From: a beta proteobacterium CB
GTDB lineage: Bacteria; Pseudomonadota; Gammaproteobacteria; Burkholderiales; Burkholderiaceae
NCBI GenBank assembly: GCA_000342265.1
Contig: CP004348.1
Location: 1 to 64,000, forward strand
DNA: 64,000 nt
Reading direction: 5' to 3'
A program made the position numbers and the translations under genes. Under the pieces are notes generated by a model, which saw nothing but the letters and a program-made list of their open reading frames with translations, did no database searches and was not told where the DNA came from. Below are positions 46,553 through 58,724 of this stretch, piece after piece (position 1 is the stretch's first letter; each line of letters opens with the position of its first letter).

Positions 46553-49500
46553 ATGAAAGCATTGCTCGATTTATTTAAGCAAACGCAGGGTGATGAGCAG
46601 TTTGATGTCATCAAGATTGGTCTTGCATCCCCTGAGAAAATTCGCTCATGGTCTTTTGGTGAAGTACGCAAACCAGAAACCATCAACTACCGGACTTTTA
46701 AGCCCGAGCGTGATGGTTTGTTCTGCGCCAAGATTTTTGGACCAACCAAAGACTACGAGTGCTTATGCGGCAAGTACAAGCGTTTAAAGTTCCGTGGCGT
46801 TATCTGTGAGAAGTGTGGCGTTGAAGTTACGCTTGCTAAGGTACGTCGTGAGCGCATGGGCCACATTGAGTTGGCAGCCCCTGTAGCGCACATCTGGTTC
46901 TTGAAGTCGTTGCCGTCCCGTTTGGGTATGGTTCTCGATATGACATTGCGTGATATCGAGCGCGTTCTTTACTTTGAAGCATATGTCGTTGTTGATCCTG
47001 GCATGACTCCTGAAGGCGCAATGAAGCGCGGTCAGATCATGTCTGAGGACGAGTACATTGCTAAGACTGAAGAGTATGGTGACGGTGCATTTACTGCCAT
47101 CATGGGCGCTGAAGGTATTCGTGATCTCTTGCGTTCGATTGATATCGATCGTGAAGTGGAGACTATTCGTGCTGACTTAAAAGCCACTGGTAGCGATGCC
47201 AAGATCAAGAAATACGCTAAGCGCTTAAAAGTGCTCGAGGCGTTCCAGACTTCGGGTATTAAGCCTGACTGGATGATCATGGAAGTATTGCCAGTATTGC
47301 CACCTGAATTGCGCCCATTGGTGCCATTGGATGGCGGTCGCTTTGCTACTTCCGATTTGAACGACCTCTATCGTCGCGTTATTAACCGTAACAACCGTCT
47401 CAAGCGTTTGTTAGAGTTGCGCGCACCAGAGATAATCGTTCGCAACGAAAAACGTATGTTGCAAGAAGCGGTTGACTCATTGCTCGACAACGGTCGTCGC
47501 GGTAAAGCTATGACTGGCGCTAACAAGCGTCCGTTGAAGTCCTTGGCTGAGATGATTAAAGGTAAGAGCGGTCGTTTCCGTCAAAACTTGTTGGGTAAAC
47601 GTGTTGACTACTCAGGTCGTTCAGTCATCGTGGTTGGTCCAACATTGAAATTGCATCAGTGCGGCTTACCTAAATTGATGGCCTTGGAATTGTTCAAGCC
47701 ATTTATTTTCAACAAGCTTGAGACTTTGGGAATTGCAACCACGATTAAGGCTGCGAAGAAAGAAGTTGAAAGCCAGACTCCAATCGTTTGGGACATTCTC
47801 GAAGAAGTGATTCGTGAACATCCAATCATGTTGAACCGTGCGCCTACATTGCACCGTCTCGGTATCCAGGCTTTCGAGCCAATGCTGATTGAAGGCAAGG
47901 CAATCCAATTGCACCCATTAGTCTGCGCGGCATTTAACGCCGACTTTGACGGTGACCAAATGGCGGTTCACGTTCCTTTGTCGCTTGAAGCGCAAATGGA
48001 GGCACGTACATTGATGCTGGCTTCGAACAACGTATTGTTCCCAGCCAACGGCGAGCCATCCATCGTTCCTTCACAGGACGTGGTGTTGGGTCTGTACTAC
48101 GCTACTCGTGACAAGATTAACGGTAAAGGCGAAGGCATGGTCTTCGCAAATATCACTGAAGTAATTCGTGCATACGAAGCGGGCCAAGTTGAATTGGCTT
48201 CCCGCGTTGCTGTACGTATTACTGAGTTTGAAATCGTGGACAAGAAGGCAGAGGGCGAAGCCCGTTTTGCTGAAAAGACCAAGATCTACCAAACCTCAGT
48301 TGGCCGTGCAATCTTGTCAGAAATTTTGCCTAAAGGCATGTCTTTCGAGGAAATTAATAAGCCTCTGAAGAAAAAAGAAATCTCACGTTTGATCAATACT
48401 TCATTCCGTAAGTGCGGTCTTCGTGAAACGGTTATTTTTGCTGACCGCCTCTTGCAGTCTGGTTTCCGCTTGGCGACTAATGCCGGTATCTCGGTTGCGA
48501 TCGACGATATGCTGATTCCAAGCTCTAAAGAGCGCATCATCACTGAAGCTTCTACCAAGGTTAAGGAATATGACAAGCAGTTCATGTCAGGCCTCGTAAC
48601 CAATCAAGAGCGTTATAACAACGTGGTTGATATTTGGGGTGCCGCTGGTGACCAAGTTGGTAAGGCGATGATGGATGAGTTGTCACACGTTGACGTACTC
48701 GACCGTAACGGTAAAACTGTGCGTCAAGAATCCTTTAACTCTATCTATATGATGGCGGATTCTGGTGCACGTGGATCTGCAGCGCAGATTCGTCAGTTGG
48801 CTGGTATGCGTGGTTTGATGGCGAAGCCTGATGGCTCCATTATTGAAACTCCAATTACTGCGAACTTCCGTGAAGGTTTGAACGTGTTGCAGTACTTCAT
48901 CTCAACCCACGGTGCTCGTAAGGGTCTAGCTGACACAGCACTGAAGACAGCGAACTCTGGTTACTTGACACGTCGTTTATGCGACGTAACTCAAGACCTC
49001 GTGGTCATTGAAGAGGATTGCGGCGCAACTTCTGGCGTAACAATGAAGGCTCTCGTAGAAGGCGGCGAAATTATCGAAGCATTGCGCGATCGTATTTTGG
49101 GTCGTGTCTGTATCGGTGACATCGTCCATCCAGATACACAAGAAGTCATTGTTCCTAACGACACCTTGCTCGATGAAGATCATGTAGATCAAATTGTTGC
49201 TTTGGGTATCGACGAAGTTAAAGTTCGTACAGTGTTGTCTTGCTTAACTCGCTTTGGCTTGTGCGCTAAGTGCTACGGTCGTGATTTAGGTCGCGGTGGT
49301 TTGGTCAACGTTGGTGAGGCGGTTGGTGTTATCGCTGCTCAGTCCATCGGTGAGCCAGGCACACAGTTGACTATGCGTACCTTCCATATTGGTGGTGCAG
49401 CGTCACGTGCATTGGTTGCAAGCAACATTGAAGCCAAGTCCAATGGTACTTTGAAGTTCTCTGGCACGATGCGTGTTGTGAAGAACGCGAAGGGCGAGCA

Positions 49501-50815
49501 GATCGTGATTTCACGTTCAGGCGAAGCGGTGATCATTGACGATAACGGCCGTGAGCGTGAGCGTCATAAAGTACCTTACGGCGCAACTCTCCTGCTGAAG
49601 GAAGATGCTGCAGTGAAAGCCGGCGCAAGCTTGGCAACTTGGGATCCGTTAACACGTCCAATTATTTCTGAGTACGCTGGTATTGCTCGCTTCGATAACG
49701 TTGAAGAAGGCGTTACTGTAGCCAAGCAGGTTGACGAAGTAACCGGCCTCTCCACTCTGGTGGTGATTGACGGTAAGCGTCGTAGTGCTGCTAGCAAAGG
49801 CGTTCGTCCAATGATCAACTTAGTTGATGACAAGGGCGGCGAAGTGATGATTGCGGGTACAGATCATCCAGTAAACATCGGTTTGCAAGTTGGCGCTTTG
49901 ATCACTGTTAAAGATGGTCAAAAAGTTGAGGTTGGTGAAGTATTGGCGCGTATTCCAATCGAATCACAGAAGACTCGCGACATTACCGGTGGTTTGCCAC
50001 GCGTTGCTGAATTGTTCGAGGCACGCTCACCAAAAGATGCTGCTGTATTGGCTAAAGTCACTGGAACTGTTTCCTTCGGTAAAGAAACCAAAGGTAAGCA
50101 ACGTTTAGTGATTACCGATATGGATGGCGAAGCTAACGAATTCTTGATTCCTAAAGAGAAACAAGTTCTCGTTCATGACGGTCAAGTTGTGAACAAGGGC
50201 GAGATGATTGTGGAAGGCCCTGCCGATCCGCATGACATCTTGACGCTCAGAGGTATTGAAGAGTTGGCGATCTACATCGTGGACGAAGTTCAAGACGTTT
50301 ACCGTTTGCAAGGCGTGAAGATTAATGACAAGCACATTGAAGTAATCGTGCGTCAAATGTTGCGTCGTGTGCAAATTACTGATGGTGGCGACACTGCCTA
50401 CATCACTGGTGAGCAAGTTGAGCGTTCTAAGTTATATGACGCAAACGATGCTGTGATTGCACAAGGTAAGCGCCCAGCTCAGTTCGAGAATGTGTTGCTC
50501 GGTATTACTAAGGCATCCTTGTCGACAGACAGCTTCATCTCAGCGGCTTCTTTCCAAGAAACCACCCGTGTATTGACCGAAGCTGCAATTATGGGCAAGA
50601 CCGATACACTCCGTGGCCTCAAGGAAAACGTCATTATTGGTCGCCTGATCCCTGCTGGTACCGGCTTGTCGTACCGCCGTGCTCGCAAGGTCAGAGAGCA
50701 ATTCGAGCGTGATCGCGCTCAAATGATTGCCGCCGAAGAGGAAGCAATGGCTGATATGCCTGTAGAAATAGAGGCTGAAGTGATTGCTCCTGCTGGGGAG
50801 GCTGATCCAAGCTAA
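46553..50815 (+). CDS. rpoC: RNA polymerase beta' subunit
   Basis: The 1420-residue beta' subunit. ATG at 46553 chosen because [10 protein letters not shown] matches the family start and GGAGCG lies at the right distance inside rpoB. The N-terminal zinc ribbon is [20 protein letters not shown] near residue 70; the catalytic Mg site is [17 protein letters not shown] near 461; the second zinc site includes [15 protein letters not shown] near 900. Followed by an intrinsic terminator. Confidence 0.98.
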   Translation: MKALLDLFKQTQGDEQFDVIKIGLASPEKIRSWSFGEVRKPETINYRTFKPERDGLFCAKIFGPTKDYECLCGKYKRLKFRGVICEKCGVEVTLAKVRRERMGHIELAAPVAHIWFLKSLPSRLGMVLDMTLRDIERVLYFEAYVVVDPGMTPEGAMKRGQIMSEDEYIAKTEEYGDGAFTAIMGAEGIRDLLRSIDIDREVETIRADLKATGSDAKIKKYAKRLKVLEAFQTSGIKPDWMIMEVLPVLPPELRPLVPLDGGRFATSDLNDLYRRVINRNNRLKRLLELRAPEIIVRNEKRMLQEAVDSLLDNGRRGKAMTGANKRPLKSLAEMIKGKSGRFRQNLLGKRVDYSGRSVIVVGPTLKLHQCGLPKLMALELFKPFIFNKLETLGIATTIKAAKKEVESQTPIVWDILEEVIREHPIMLNRAPTLHRLGIQAFEPMLIEGKAIQLHPLVCAAFNADFDGDQMAVHVPLSLEAQMEARTLMLASNNVLFPANGEPSIVPSQDVVLGLYYATRDKINGKGEGMVFANITEVIRAYEAGQVELASRVAVRITEFEIVDKKAEGEARFAEKTKIYQTSVGRAILSEILPKGMSFEEINKPLKKKEISRLINTSFRKCGLRETVIFADRLLQSGFRLATNAGISVAIDDMLIPSSKERIITEASTKVKEYDKQFMSGLVTNQERYNNVVDIWGAAGDQVGKAMMDELSHVDVLDRNGKTVRQESFNSIYMMADSGARGSAAQIRQLAGMRGLMAKPDGSIIETPITANFREGLNVLQYFISTHGARKGLADTALKTANSGYLTRRLCDVTQDLVVIEEDCGATSGVTMKALVEGGEIIEALRDRILGRVCIGDIVHPDTQEVIVPNDTLLDEDHVDQIVALGIDEVKVRTVLSCLTRFGLCAKCYGRDLGRGGLVNVGEAVGVIAAQSIGEPGTQLTMRTFHIGGAASRALVASNIEAKSNGTLKFSGTMRVVKNAKGEQIVISRSGEAVIIDDNGRERERHKVPYGATLLLKEDAAVKAGASLATWDPLTRPIISEYAGIARFDNVEEGVTVAKQVDEVTGLSTLVVIDGKRRSAASKGVRPMINLVDDKGGEVMIAGTDHPVNIGLQVGALITVKDGQKVEVGEVLARIPIESQKTRDITGGLPRVAELFEARSPKDAAVLAKVTGTVSFGKETKGKQRLVITDMDGEANEFLIPKEKQVLVHDGQVVNKGEMIVEGPADPHDILTLRGIEELAIYIVDEVQDVYRLQGVKINDKHIEVIVRQMLRRVQITDGGDTAYITGEQVERSKLYDANDAVIAQGKRPAQFENVLLGITKASLSTDSFISAASFQETTRVLTEAAIMGKTDTLRGLKENVIIGRLIPAGTGLSYRRARKVREQFERDRAQMIAAEEEAMADMPVEIEAEVIAPAGEADPS

Positions 50816-50825
50816 TTTGGTATTC

Positions 50826-50849
50826 CTGGCCAGAAATGGCCAGTTTTTT
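50826..50849 (+). terminator. Terminator of the rplKAJL-rpoBC operon
   Basis: CTGGCCA (50826-50832), loop GAAA, TGGCCAG (50837-50843), then six T. Ten bases after the rpoC stop. Confidence 0.93.
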
Positions 50850-50858
50850 CCCTCGAGG

Positions 50859-50887
50859 TTGACGGAAAGGGCTGGCCAGGCTAGAAT
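50859..50887 (+). promoter_or_regulatory. Promoter of the str operon (rpsL)
   Basis: TTGACG (50859-50864), 17-base spacer, TAGAAT (50882-50887): a strong sigma-70 match directly after the rpoC terminator. The leader to rpsL is about 100 bases. Confidence 0.8.
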
Positions 50888-50991
50888 GCTGAGTTCTACT
50901 GATTCAGAAGAGGGTCGTTTTGACCTAGGATTTCTCTAAGTCACTGATTTTCTTAAAGAAAGCAACAAAGAAGTACTAACCGAGCTATTTT

Positions 50992-51372
50992 ATGCCAACA
51001 ATTAATCAATTATTACGTAAGCCAAGAACTCGGCTGACCGTTAAAAGCAAGAGCCCTGCGCTGCAAAACAGCCCGCAGCGTCGTGGTGTATGTACACGTG
51101 TGTATACAACCACTCCTAAAAAGCCAAACTCTGCGCTACGTAAAGTAGCTAAGGTTCGCTTAACCAATGGTTTTGAAGTCATTTCATACATTGGTGGTGA
51201 AGGTCATAACCTCCAGGAACACTCAGTAGTGTTGATCCGTGGTGGTCGTGTAAAGGATTTGCCAGGTGTTCGTTACCACATCGTTCGTGGCTCACTTGAC
51301 TTGCAAGGCGTTAAAGACCGTAAGCAGTCACGTTCCAAGTACGGTGCTAAGCGCGCTAAGAAAGCTGCTTAA
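50992..51372 (+). CDS. rpsL: 30S ribosomal protein S12
   Basis: S12 sits at the decoding centre. The 126-residue protein contains [18 protein letters not shown] near residue 40 with the Lys of the streptomycin-sensitive form, and [12 protein letters not shown] near 92. First gene of the str operon. Confidence 0.97.
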   Translation: MPTINQLLRKPRTRLTVKSKSPALQNSPQRRGVCTRVYTTTPKKPNSALRKVAKVRLTNGFEVISYIGGEGHNLQEHSVVLIRGGRVKDLPGVRYHIVRGSLDLQGVKDRKQSRSKYGAKRAKKAA

Positions 51373-51431
51373 TAACAACTTAAAGTATTTGCAGTAAGTC
51401 TTCGTTTGTCAGACTTTAAAGACAAGTAAGT

Positions 51432-51482
51432 GGCCGTTCCGTCTAGAGATTTCTCCAGATAGTAGAACGGCCGGAGCGGGTG
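51432..51482 (+). promoter_or_regulatory. Hairpin between rpsL and rpsG (possible S7 control site)
   Basis: GGCCGTTC (51432-51439) pairs with GAACGGCC (51475-51482) over an inner stem formed around TCTAGAGATTTCTCCAGA. In E. coli the rpsL-rpsG gap is the target of S7 repression. The place fits; S7 binding is inference. Confidence 0.5.
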
Positions 51483-51522
51483 ATCCATGTGGGCCACCCC
51501 TAACTGAACTGAAGGAGTAGTT

Positions 51523-51993
51523 ATGCCACGTCGTCGTGAAGTTCCCAAACGGGAAATCCTGCCTGATCCAAAATTCGGCAATGTAGAAGTAGCAAAATTC
51601 ATGAACGTCCTCATGTTGGACGGCAAGAAATCGGTTGCAGAGCGTATCGTTTACGGTGCCTTTGATCACATCGAGAAAAAAGCAAATAAAGAACCGCTCG
51701 AAGTTTTCTCAACAGCCATGGGCAATGTTAAGCCAATGGTTGAGGTGAAGAGCCGTCGTGTTGGTGGCGCTAACTACCAGGTTCCTGTTGAAGTTCGCCC
51801 ATCACGCCGCTCAGCTTTGGCAATGCGCTGGGTGCGCGAAGCCGCTAAAAAGCGCGGTGAAAAATCCATGGCTCAACGTTTGGCCAATGAATTATTAGAA
51901 GCTGCAGAAGGTCGCGGCGGAGCAATGAAGAAGCGTGAAGAAGTTCACCGTATGGCAGAAGCTAATAAAGCTTTCTCACATTTCCGCTTCTAA
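51523..51993 (+). CDS. rpsG: 30S ribosomal protein S7
   Basis: S7 organises the 3' domain of 16S rRNA and the E site. The 156-residue protein begins [19 protein letters not shown] and has the usual short C-terminal end. GGAG ribosome site upstream. fusA follows after 27 bases. Confidence 0.97.
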   Translation: MPRRREVPKREILPDPKFGNVEVAKFMNVLMLDGKKSVAERIVYGAFDHIEKKANKEPLEVFSTAMGNVKPMVEVKSRRVGGANYQVPVEVRPSRRSALAMRWVREAAKKRGEKSMAQRLANELLEAAEGRGGAMKKREEVHRMAEANKAFSHFRF

Positions 51994-52020
51994 TCGCACA
52001 GTAAAGAAAAGGTACCAACA

Positions 52021-54123
52021 GTGGCACGTAAAACCCCTATCGACAAATACCGCAATATCGGTATTTCTGCGCACATTGACGCAGGTAAGACAACAACAAC
52101 AGAACGCGTTTTGTTCTACACCGGTGTTAATCACAAAATCGGTGAAGTACATGATGGCGCTGCAACCATGGACTGGATGGAGCAAGAGCAAGAGCGTGGT
52201 ATCACGATTACTTCTGCTGCTACTACAACGTTCTGGAAGGGCATGGCTGGTAATTTCCCAGAGCACCGTATCAATATCATTGATACCCCAGGACACGTAG
52301 ACTTCACGATTGAAGTTGAGCGTTCAATGCGCGTTTTGGATGGCGCTTGCATGGTTTACTGTGCAGTAGGTGGTGTACAGCCACAATCTGAAACTGTTTG
52401 GCGTCAAGCTAACAAGTATCAAGTTCCACGTTTAGCATTCGTAAACAAGATGGACCGTACTGGTGCAAATTTCTTCAAGGTCTACGACCAAATGAAGATG
52501 CGCCTCAAAGCCAATCCTATCTTGATCCAAATTCCAATCGGCGCTGAAGAAAACTTCAAAGGCGTTGTGGACTTAGTCAAAATGAAGGCTATCTATTGGG
52601 ATGAGGAATCACAAGGTACTAAGTTTACGTACGAAGATATCCCTGCTGAATTACAAGCATCTGCAGAAGAGTGGCGCGAGAAAATGCTCGAAGCTGCTGC
52701 AGAGAGTTCAGAAGAGTTGATGGAAAAGTATCTCGGCGGCGAAGGCTTGACCGAAGAAGAAATCAAAGGCGCATTGCGTCAACGTACTATTGCCAATGAA
52801 ATCGTTCCAATGTTGTGCGGAACCGCTTTCAAAAACAAAGGCGTTCAGGCGATGTTGGATGCAGTTGTTGAATTGCTACCTTCACCATTGGACGTTCCAC
52901 CAGTTCCATGTGAATTGGAAGACGGCACACCAACAACACGTGAAGCATCTGATAGCGCGAAGTTTTCAGCATTAGCATTTAAGATCATGACTGACCCATT
53001 CGTTGGCCAGCTCATCTTCTTCCGTGTTTACTCAGGTGTTATGAAATCTGGCGACACAATCTACAACCCAATCAAGGGTAAGAAAGAGCGTGTTGGACGT
53101 TTGTTGCAGATGCATGCAAACGAACGTGAAGAAATTAAAGAAGTATTCGCTGGCGATATCGCAGCTGCAGTTGGACTGAAAGATGCAACTACTGGCGAAA
53201 CATTGTGTGATCCAGATAGCATCGTCATTTTGGAGCGCATGGTATTCCCAGAGCCGGTGATTTCTCAAGCAGTTGAGCCAAAGACAAAAGCAGACCAAGA
53301 AAAAATGGGTCTTGCTTTGAATCGCTTGGCACAAGAAGATCCTTCTTTCCGCGTCAAGACAGACGAAGAGTCTGGTCAAACCATTATTTCCGGTATGGGC
53401 GAGCTCCACTTGGAAATTTTAGTGGATCGTATGAAGCGCGAATTTAGCGTTGAAGCAACTGTTGGTAAGCCACAAGTTGCATACCGCGAAACAATTCGTA
53501 AAGTTTGCGAAGAGATCGAAGGTAAATTCGTTAAGCAGTCTGGTGGTCGTGGTCAATACGGTCACGTGGTGTTGAAGTTAGAGCCACAGGCACCAGGTAA
53601 AGGTTTTGAATTCGTTGACGCTATTAAGGGCGGTGTAGTTCCACGTGAATACATCCCTGCAGTAGAAAAAGGAATTATCGAAACATTGAACTCCGGTATT
53701 TTGGCTGGCTATCCAGTTGTAGATATCAAAGCAACATTGTTCTTCGGTTCATACCATGACGTTGACTCCAACGAAAACGCATTTAAGATGGCGGGTTCGA
53801 TGGCATTCAAAGATGGTATGCGCAAAGCATCACCAGTGTTGCTAGAACCAATGATGGCTGTTGAAGTTGAAACACCAGAAGATTTCATGGGTAACGTAAT
53901 GGGTGACCTCTCATCACGTCGCGGTATTTTGCAAGGTATGGATGACATTCCAGGGGGCGGTAAGATCGTTCGCGCTGAAGTGCCATTGGCAGAGATGTTT
54001 GGTTACTCAACTGGCTTGCGCTCGTTGACCCAGGGTCGCGCTACCTACACCATGGAATTTAAGCATTATTCCGAAGCACCTAAGAACGTTGCTGAAGCAG
54101 TTATGGCTGCTAAAGCGAAGTAA
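52021..54123 (+). CDS. fusA: Elongation factor G
   Basis: EF-G drives translocation. GTG start. The 700-residue protein has the G1 loop [19 protein letters not shown] near residue 17, [18 protein letters not shown] near 90 and [10 protein letters not shown] near 143, then domains III-V with [12 protein letters not shown] near 505. Length matches E. coli EF-G (704). Confidence 0.97.
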   Translation: MARKTPIDKYRNIGISAHIDAGKTTTTERVLFYTGVNHKIGEVHDGAATMDWMEQEQERGITITSAATTTFWKGMAGNFPEHRINIIDTPGHVDFTIEVERSMRVLDGACMVYCAVGGVQPQSETVWRQANKYQVPRLAFVNKMDRTGANFFKVYDQMKMRLKANPILIQIPIGAEENFKGVVDLVKMKAIYWDEESQGTKFTYEDIPAELQASAEEWREKMLEAAAESSEELMEKYLGGEGLTEEEIKGALRQRTIANEIVPMLCGTAFKNKGVQAMLDAVVELLPSPLDVPPVPCELEDGTPTTREASDSAKFSALAFKIMTDPFVGQLIFFRVYSGVMKSGDTIYNPIKGKKERVGRLLQMHANEREEIKEVFAGDIAAAVGLKDATTGETLCDPDSIVILERMVFPEPVISQAVEPKTKADQEKMGLALNRLAQEDPSFRVKTDEESGQTIISGMGELHLEILVDRMKREFSVEATVGKPQVAYRETIRKVCEEIEGKFVKQSGGRGQYGHVVLKLEPQAPGKGFEFVDAIKGGVVPREYIPAVEKGIIETLNSGILAGYPVVDIKATLFFGSYHDVDSNENAFKMAGSMAFKDGMRKASPVLLEPMMAVEVETPEDFMGNVMGDLSSRRGILQGMDDIPGGGKIVRAEVPLAEMFGYSTGLRSLTQGRATYTMEFKHYSEAPKNVAEAVMAAKAK

Positions 54124-54124
54124 T

Positions 54125-54133
54125 TTATCCACA
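54125..54133. promoter_or_regulatory. Perfect DnaA box between fusA and tuf
   Basis: TTATCCACA lies directly after the fusA stop in the 50-base gap before tuf. A single box can occur by chance in a window of this size, so a role is unproven. Confidence 0.35.
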
Positions 54134-54173
54134 TTATTTTGAATATTGACTAGCTAAGAAGGCAGACAAAAAA

Positions 54174-55364
54174 ATGGCAAAAGAAAAGTTTGAGCGGACA
54201 AAACCGCACGTAAACGTTGGCACAATCGGTCACGTTGACCATGGTAAAACCACATTGACAGCTGCAATTGCAACCGTGCTTTCTAAAGCATTCGGTGGCG
54301 AAGCAAAAGCATACGACCAGATCGATGCTGCTCCAGAAGAAAAAGCACGCGGTATCACTATTAATACAGCACACGTTGAGTACGAGACTGCTAATCGTCA
54401 CTACGCACACGTGGATTGCCCAGGACATGCTGACTACGTTAAGAACATGATTACTGGTGCTGCTCAGATGGACGGCGCTATTTTGGTTTGCTCTGCAGCT
54501 GACGGCCCAATGCCACAAACTCGTGAGCATATCCTCTTGGCACGCCAAGTTGGTGTTCCATACATCATCGTATTTTTGAACAAGTGCGACATGGTTGATG
54601 ACGCTGAGTTGTTAGAACTCGTAGAAATGGAAGTTCGTGAGCTTCTGTCTAAGTACGACTTCCCAGGCGATGACACACCAATCATTCAAGGTTCTGCTAA
54701 GTTAGCGCTTGAAGGCGACGAAGGCCCATTGGGTAAAGAAGCCATCATGAAGTTGGCTGAAGCACTTGACTCCTACATCCCAACTCCAGAGCGTGCTGTT
54801 GACGGTGCGTTCTTGATGCCAGTAGAGGACGTGTTCTCTATCTCTGGTCGCGGTACTGTTGTTACAGGCCGTATCGAGCGCGGTATCGTTAAAGTTGGTG
54901 AAGAGATTGAAATTATTGGTATCAAGCCAACACTCAAGACTACTTGTACTGGTGTTGAAATGTTCCGCAAATTGCTCGACCAAGGTCAAGCAGGCGATAA
55001 CGTTGGTATCTTGTTACGCGGTACAAAACGTGAAGAAGTTGAGCGCGGCCAAGTATTGGCTAAGCCAGGTTCAATCACCCCACATACTCACTTTACAGCC
55101 GAGGTTTACATCTTGGGTAAAGATGAAGGTGGTCGTCATACTCCATTCTTTAACAACTATCGTCCACAGTTCTACTTCCGTACAACGGACGTAACTGGTT
55201 CAATCGAGTTGCCAAAAGACAAAGAAATGGTAATGCCTGGTGATAACGTCACGATTACCGTAAAACTCATCGCTCCTATCGCGATGGAAGAAGGTTTACG
55301 TTTTGCGATCCGTGAAGGTGGCCGTACTGTTGGCGCCGGCGTGGTTGCAAAGATTTTGGCTTAA
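54174..55364 (+). CDS. tuf: Elongation factor Tu
   Basis: EF-Tu brings aminoacyl-tRNA to the ribosome. The 396-residue protein has [14 protein letters not shown] near residue 19, [20 protein letters not shown] near 82 and [10 protein letters not shown] near 134, with intact domains II and III ending [11 protein letters not shown]. Its two ends are repeated exactly at 38484-38588, where a second tuf has been lost. It is the only intact tuf in this window. Confidence 0.98.
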   Translation: MAKEKFERTKPHVNVGTIGHVDHGKTTLTAAIATVLSKAFGGEAKAYDQIDAAPEEKARGITINTAHVEYETANRHYAHVDCPGHADYVKNMITGAAQMDGAILVCSAADGPMPQTREHILLARQVGVPYIIVFLNKCDMVDDAELLELVEMEVRELLSKYDFPGDDTPIIQGSAKLALEGDEGPLGKEAIMKLAEALDSYIPTPERAVDGAFLMPVEDVFSISGRGTVVTGRIERGIVKVGEEIEIIGIKPTLKTTCTGVEMFRKLLDQGQAGDNVGILLRGTKREEVERGQVLAKPGSITPHTHFTAEVYILGKDEGGRHTPFFNNYRPQFYFRTTDVTGSIELPKDKEMVMPGDNVTITVKLIAPIAMEEGLRFAIREGGRTVGAGVVAKILA

Positions 55365-55395
55365 TAGCAGTAAAAAATTTAGCGGTTTGCTAACC

Positions 55396-55422
55396 GGTGA
55401 CGTCCGTGCTGCGGATGTCACC
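55396..55422 (+). terminator. Hairpin after tuf
   Basis: GGTGACGTCCG (55396-55406) pairs with CGGATGTCACC (55412-55422), one G-T pair, loop TGCTG. The bases after it (GAGCTCTTTAG) give no clear T-run, so it may slow or process the transcript rather than end it before rpsJ. Confidence 0.6.
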
Positions 55423-55474
55423 GAGCTCTTTAGAAATATAACGTGGCAGCACCACAACGCTCTTTGGAATTAAT

Positions 55475-55786
55475 ATGCAAAACCAAAAAATTCGTATTCG
55501 TCTTAAAGCATTTGATTACCGTTTAATCGACCAGTCTGCTGCTGAAATCGTTGATACAGCTAAGCGTACTGGTGCAGTTGTTAAGGGTCCAGTACCTTTG
55601 CCAACACGTATCGAGCGCTTTGACATTCTGCGTTCACCACACGTAAACAAGACATCACGTGACCAGTTAGAGATTCGTACCCATCTGCGTTTGATGGATA
55701 TCGTTGATCCTACAGAGAAAACTGTAGATGCCTTGATGAAATTGGACCTCCCAGCAGGCGTGGACGTCGAAATTAAGCTGCAGTAA
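55475..55786 (+). CDS. rpsJ: 30S ribosomal protein S10 (NusE)
   Basis: S10 is a 30S protein and, with NusB, an antitermination factor. The 103-residue sequence begins [20 protein letters not shown] and has [20 protein letters not shown] near residue 38. It lies after tuf, as in many Betaproteobacteria. Confidence 0.97.
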   Translation: MQNQKIRIRLKAFDYRLIDQSAAEIVDTAKRTGAVVKGPVPLPTRIERFDILRSPHVNKTSRDQLEIRTHLRLMDIVDPTEKTVDALMKLDLPAGVDVEIKLQ

Positions 55787-55796
55787 TTGTATATTT

Positions 55797-55838
55797 CCAG
55801 TCTTAGCGCTTGCCAAGACTGGACTTTCGGGATAGAAT
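55797..55838 (+). promoter_or_regulatory. Hairpin and promoter between rpsJ and rplC
   Basis: TTGCCA (55810-55815), 17 bases, TAGAAT (55833-55838) is a good sigma-70 promoter for the rplC genes. A hairpin CCAGTCTT (55797-55804) / AAGACTGG (55815-55822) after rpsJ overlaps the -35, so the same bases may end the upstream transcript and start the next. A leader of about 140 bases follows. Confidence 0.65.
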
Positions 55839-55983
55839 CTAAGGCTTCGCTCAATTACTTGGGCGAATATTCAGGTTTTATCAGCATTAAAAACGTTGTA
55901 ACTTATTGATTTAGAAGTACTTTTACTTGTAAATCACTTAAATTAATTTTGCCGACCAATCGAAGTCGGCGTGGAGCATGAAT

Positions 55984-56640
55984 ATGAGCTTAGGCTTAAT
56001 CGGTCGCAAGATCGGCATGACCCGTCTATTTACGGACGAAGGGGAAGCGATTCCTGTCACCGTAATTGACGTGAGCGACAACAGAATCGCTCAAATCAAG
56101 ACCCAGGCAACTGATGGCTATGATGCTATCCAGTTGGCACATGGCACACGTAGAGCTACTCGCGTTACCAAAGCAATGGCTGGTCACTTCGCTAAAGCGG
56201 GTGTGATGGCTGGTAACGGTCTCAACGAATTTCAATTAGATGCAGCGAAAATCGCAGAAATGACGCCAGGACAAGTAATTCCTGCTGACACTGCATTTGC
56301 TGCTGGCCAAAAAGTGGATGTACAAGGTGTAACGATTGGTAAAGGCTACGCCGGTACCATCAAACGCCATCACTTCGCTTCAGGTCGTGCGTCACACGGT
56401 AACTCACGTTCACATAACGTGCCAGGCTCTATCGGTATGGCGCAAGATCCAGGTCGTGTTTTCCCAGGTAAGCGCATGACAGGCCACCTTGGTGACGAAA
56501 CACGCACTGTACAAAATTTAGTCATCGCACGCATTGATGCAGAACGCAATCTCATCATGGTTAAAGGCGCTATTCCAGGTGCCCCAGGCGGTAAAGTTAT
56601 TGTTACTCCAGCGGTGAAGACACCGTTGAAGAAGAAATAA
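55984..56640 (+). CDS. rplC: 50S ribosomal protein L3
   Basis: L3 is an early-assembly protein near the peptidyl transferase centre. The ATG at 55984 is chosen: GGAG at 55973-55976 is 7 bases away, against one base for the ATG at 55978. The 218-residue protein starts [16 protein letters not shown] and has [17 protein letters not shown] near residue 138, with the Gln methylated in E. coli nearby ([15 protein letters not shown]). Confidence 0.96.
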   Translation: MSLGLIGRKIGMTRLFTDEGEAIPVTVIDVSDNRIAQIKTQATDGYDAIQLAHGTRRATRVTKAMAGHFAKAGVMAGNGLNEFQLDAAKIAEMTPGQVIPADTAFAAGQKVDVQGVTIGKGYAGTIKRHHFASGRASHGNSRSHNVPGSIGMAQDPGRVFPGKRMTGHLGDETRTVQNLVIARIDAERNLIMVKGAIPGAPGGKVIVTPAVKTPLKKK

Positions 56641-56651
56641 GGAGAGCGAAT

Positions 56652-57272
56652 ATGGAACTTAAGCTTCTCCAAGACAACGGAACTTTGGGCGCAGGCGTTC
56701 AAGCCTCACCAGAAGTATTCGAGCGCGAATATAACGAAGCCTTGGTACACCAAGTTGTTGTGGCTTACCAAGCAAATGCACGTAGCGGTAACCGTGCACA
56801 AAAAGACCGTGAGCAAGTTAAGCACACAACCAAAAAACCTTGGCGTCAAAAAGGTACTGGTCGTGCACGTGCTGGTATGAGCTCTTCCCCGCTATGGCGT
56901 GGAGGTGGTCGTATATTCCCGAATTCACCTGAAGAAAATTTCAGCCAAAAAGTAAACAAGAAAATGTACCGCGCTGGTATGAGATCCATTTTGTCTCAGT
57001 TAGCACGCGAAGGTCGTTTGAATGTTGTTGACCAATTTAATCTTGATGCTCCAAAGACTAAAGTTTTAGCTGACAAAGTTAAAGCAATGGGCTTGGATTC
57101 AGTCTTGATCATCGTTGATCAGGTTAGTGAGAATTTGTACTTGGCATCACGCAACTTGCATAAGGTTGCAGTATGTGAGCCACAGCACGCTGATCCATTA
57201 GCTTTAGTTCAATACAAAAAAGTATTGGTAAGCAAAGCAGCGATCGCAAAAATTGAGGAGTTGCTGAAATGA
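56652..57272 (+). CDS. rplD: 50S ribosomal protein L4
   Basis: L4 lines the exit tunnel and in E. coli represses the S10 operon. The 206-residue protein has the RNA-binding loop [20 protein letters not shown] near residue 61. It overlaps rplW by 4 bases (ATGA). Confidence 0.96.
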   Translation: MELKLLQDNGTLGAGVQASPEVFEREYNEALVHQVVVAYQANARSGNRAQKDREQVKHTTKKPWRQKGTGRARAGMSSSPLWRGGGRIFPNSPEENFSQKVNKKMYRAGMRSILSQLAREGRLNVVDQFNLDAPKTKVLADKVKAMGLDSVLIIVDQVSENLYLASRNLHKVAVCEPQHADPLALVQYKKVLVSKAAIAKIEELLK

Positions 57273-57583
57273 GCCAAGTCCGTAAAAACGATCACAGCTT
57301 GATAAAGGTTCTGCTTGGACCGGTTATCTCTGAAAAAGCCACTATGGTTGCAGAGAAAAACGAACAAGTGGTATTCCAAGTTACACGCGACGCGAATAAG
57401 AGCGATGTAAAACAAGCAGTTGAGTTGCTCTTTAAAGTGCAAGTTGACTCTGTTCAAATCGTGAATCAAAAAGGTAAGCCAAAGCGCTATGGCCGTTTTG
57501 AAGGTCGTCGCGACCACACTAAGAAGGCCTACGTTAGCTTGAAGCCAGGTCAAGAAATTAACTTTGAAGCGGAGGCGAATTAA
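57269..57583 (+). CDS. rplW: 50S ribosomal protein L23
   Basis: L23 lies at the tunnel exit and docks trigger factor and SRP. The 104-residue protein has [17 protein letters not shown] near residue 15 and [20 protein letters not shown] near 71. Start overlaps the rplD stop. Confidence 0.96.
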   Translation: MSQVRKNDHSLIKVLLGPVISEKATMVAEKNEQVVFQVTRDANKSDVKQAVELLFKVQVDSVQIVNQKGKPKRYGRFEGRRDHTKKAYVSLKPGQEINFEAEAN

Positions 57584-57585
57584 TC

Positions 57586-58416
57586 ATGCCTTTGATGAAG
57601 ACAAAACCGACCTCACCAGGTCGTCGCTCAATGGTCAAGGTGGTAAATCCTGACCTGCATAAAGGTAAGCCTTTTGCAGCGTTGGTAGAGCCACAGTTCC
57701 AAAAAGCAGGTCGTAACAATAATGGTCACATCACTACCCGTCATAAGGGCGGTGGTCATAAGCATCACTATCGTGTTGTTGATTTCAAACGCAACGACAA
57801 AGATGGTATTCCAGCAAAAGTTGAACGCTTGGAATACGATCCAAACCGCAGTGCAAATATTGCATTGATCGTGTTTGCTGATGGTGAGCGTCGTTATATT
57901 CTTGCTGCAAAAGGCATGACTGTTGGTCAGGCATTGATGAGTGGCTCTGAAGCCCCAATCAAGTCTGGTAACAACTTGCCGATTCGCAACATTCCAGTTG
58001 GTAGCACGATTCACTGCGTAGAAATGTTGCCAGGTAAAGGTGCTCAAATCGCACGTTCTGCTGGTGGCTCTGCGGTGTTATTGGCTCGTGAAGGTGTATA
58101 CGCTCAGGTGCGCTTGCGCTCTGGTGAAGTACGTCGTATTTTGATCGATTGCCGTGCCACTATTGGTGAAGTTGGTAATGAAGAGCATAGCTTGCGCGTT
58201 ATCGGTAAAGCTGGTGCAAATCGCTGGCGTGGTATTCGCCCAACCGTTCGCGGTGTGGCAATGAACCCAGTAGATCACCCACACGGTGGTGGTGAAGGTA
58301 GAACTGGCGAAGGCCGTGTACCTGTCTCCCCATGGGGCACACCAACCAAAGGTTATCGTACACGTCGCAATAAGCGTACAACTTCGATGATCGTTCAACG
58401 TCGTCAAAAACGTTAA
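57586..58416 (+). CDS. rplB: 50S ribosomal protein L2
   Basis: L2 is needed for subunit joining and peptidyl transfer. The 276-residue protein has [20 protein letters not shown] near residue 50 and the conserved [19 protein letters not shown] near 225 with the key His. Two bases after rplW. Confidence 0.97.
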   Translation: MPLMKTKPTSPGRRSMVKVVNPDLHKGKPFAALVEPQFQKAGRNNNGHITTRHKGGGHKHHYRVVDFKRNDKDGIPAKVERLEYDPNRSANIALIVFADGERRYILAAKGMTVGQALMSGSEAPIKSGNNLPIRNIPVGSTIHCVEMLPGKGAQIARSAGGSAVLLAREGVYAQVRLRSGEVRRILIDCRATIGEVGNEEHSLRVIGKAGANRWRGIRPTVRGVAMNPVDHPHGGGEGRTGEGRVPVSPWGTPTKGYRTRRNKRTTSMIVQRRQKR

Positions 58417-58435
58417 GCGATAAGGATAAATAGAT

Positions 58436-58714
58436 ATGACACGTTCAGCTAAAAAAGGCCCATTTTGCGACGCCAGCTTAGTAAAAAAAGTTGAAGTTGC
58501 ACAAGCCAATAAAGACAAAAAGCCGATCAAAACTTGGTCACGCCGTTCAACAATCCTCCCAGACTTTATTGGTCTGACGATTGCTGTACATAACGGTCGT
58601 CAACACGTTCCGGTTTATGTATCAGAAAACATGGTGGGTCATAAGTTAGGCGAATTTGCCTTGACCCGTACTTTCAAAGGTCACGCTGCTGACAAGAAAG
58701 TAACGAAGAAGTAA
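58436..58714 (+). CDS. rpsS: 30S ribosomal protein S19
   Basis: S19 lies in the 30S head with S13. The 92-residue protein has [18 protein letters not shown] at the N terminus and [20 protein letters not shown] near residue 68. Confidence 0.97.
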   Translation: MTRSAKKGPFCDASLVKKVEVAQANKDKKPIKTWSRRSTILPDFIGLTIAVHNGRQHVPVYVSENMVGHKLGEFALTRTFKGHAADKKVTKK

Positions 58715-58724
58715 GGGGATGATG

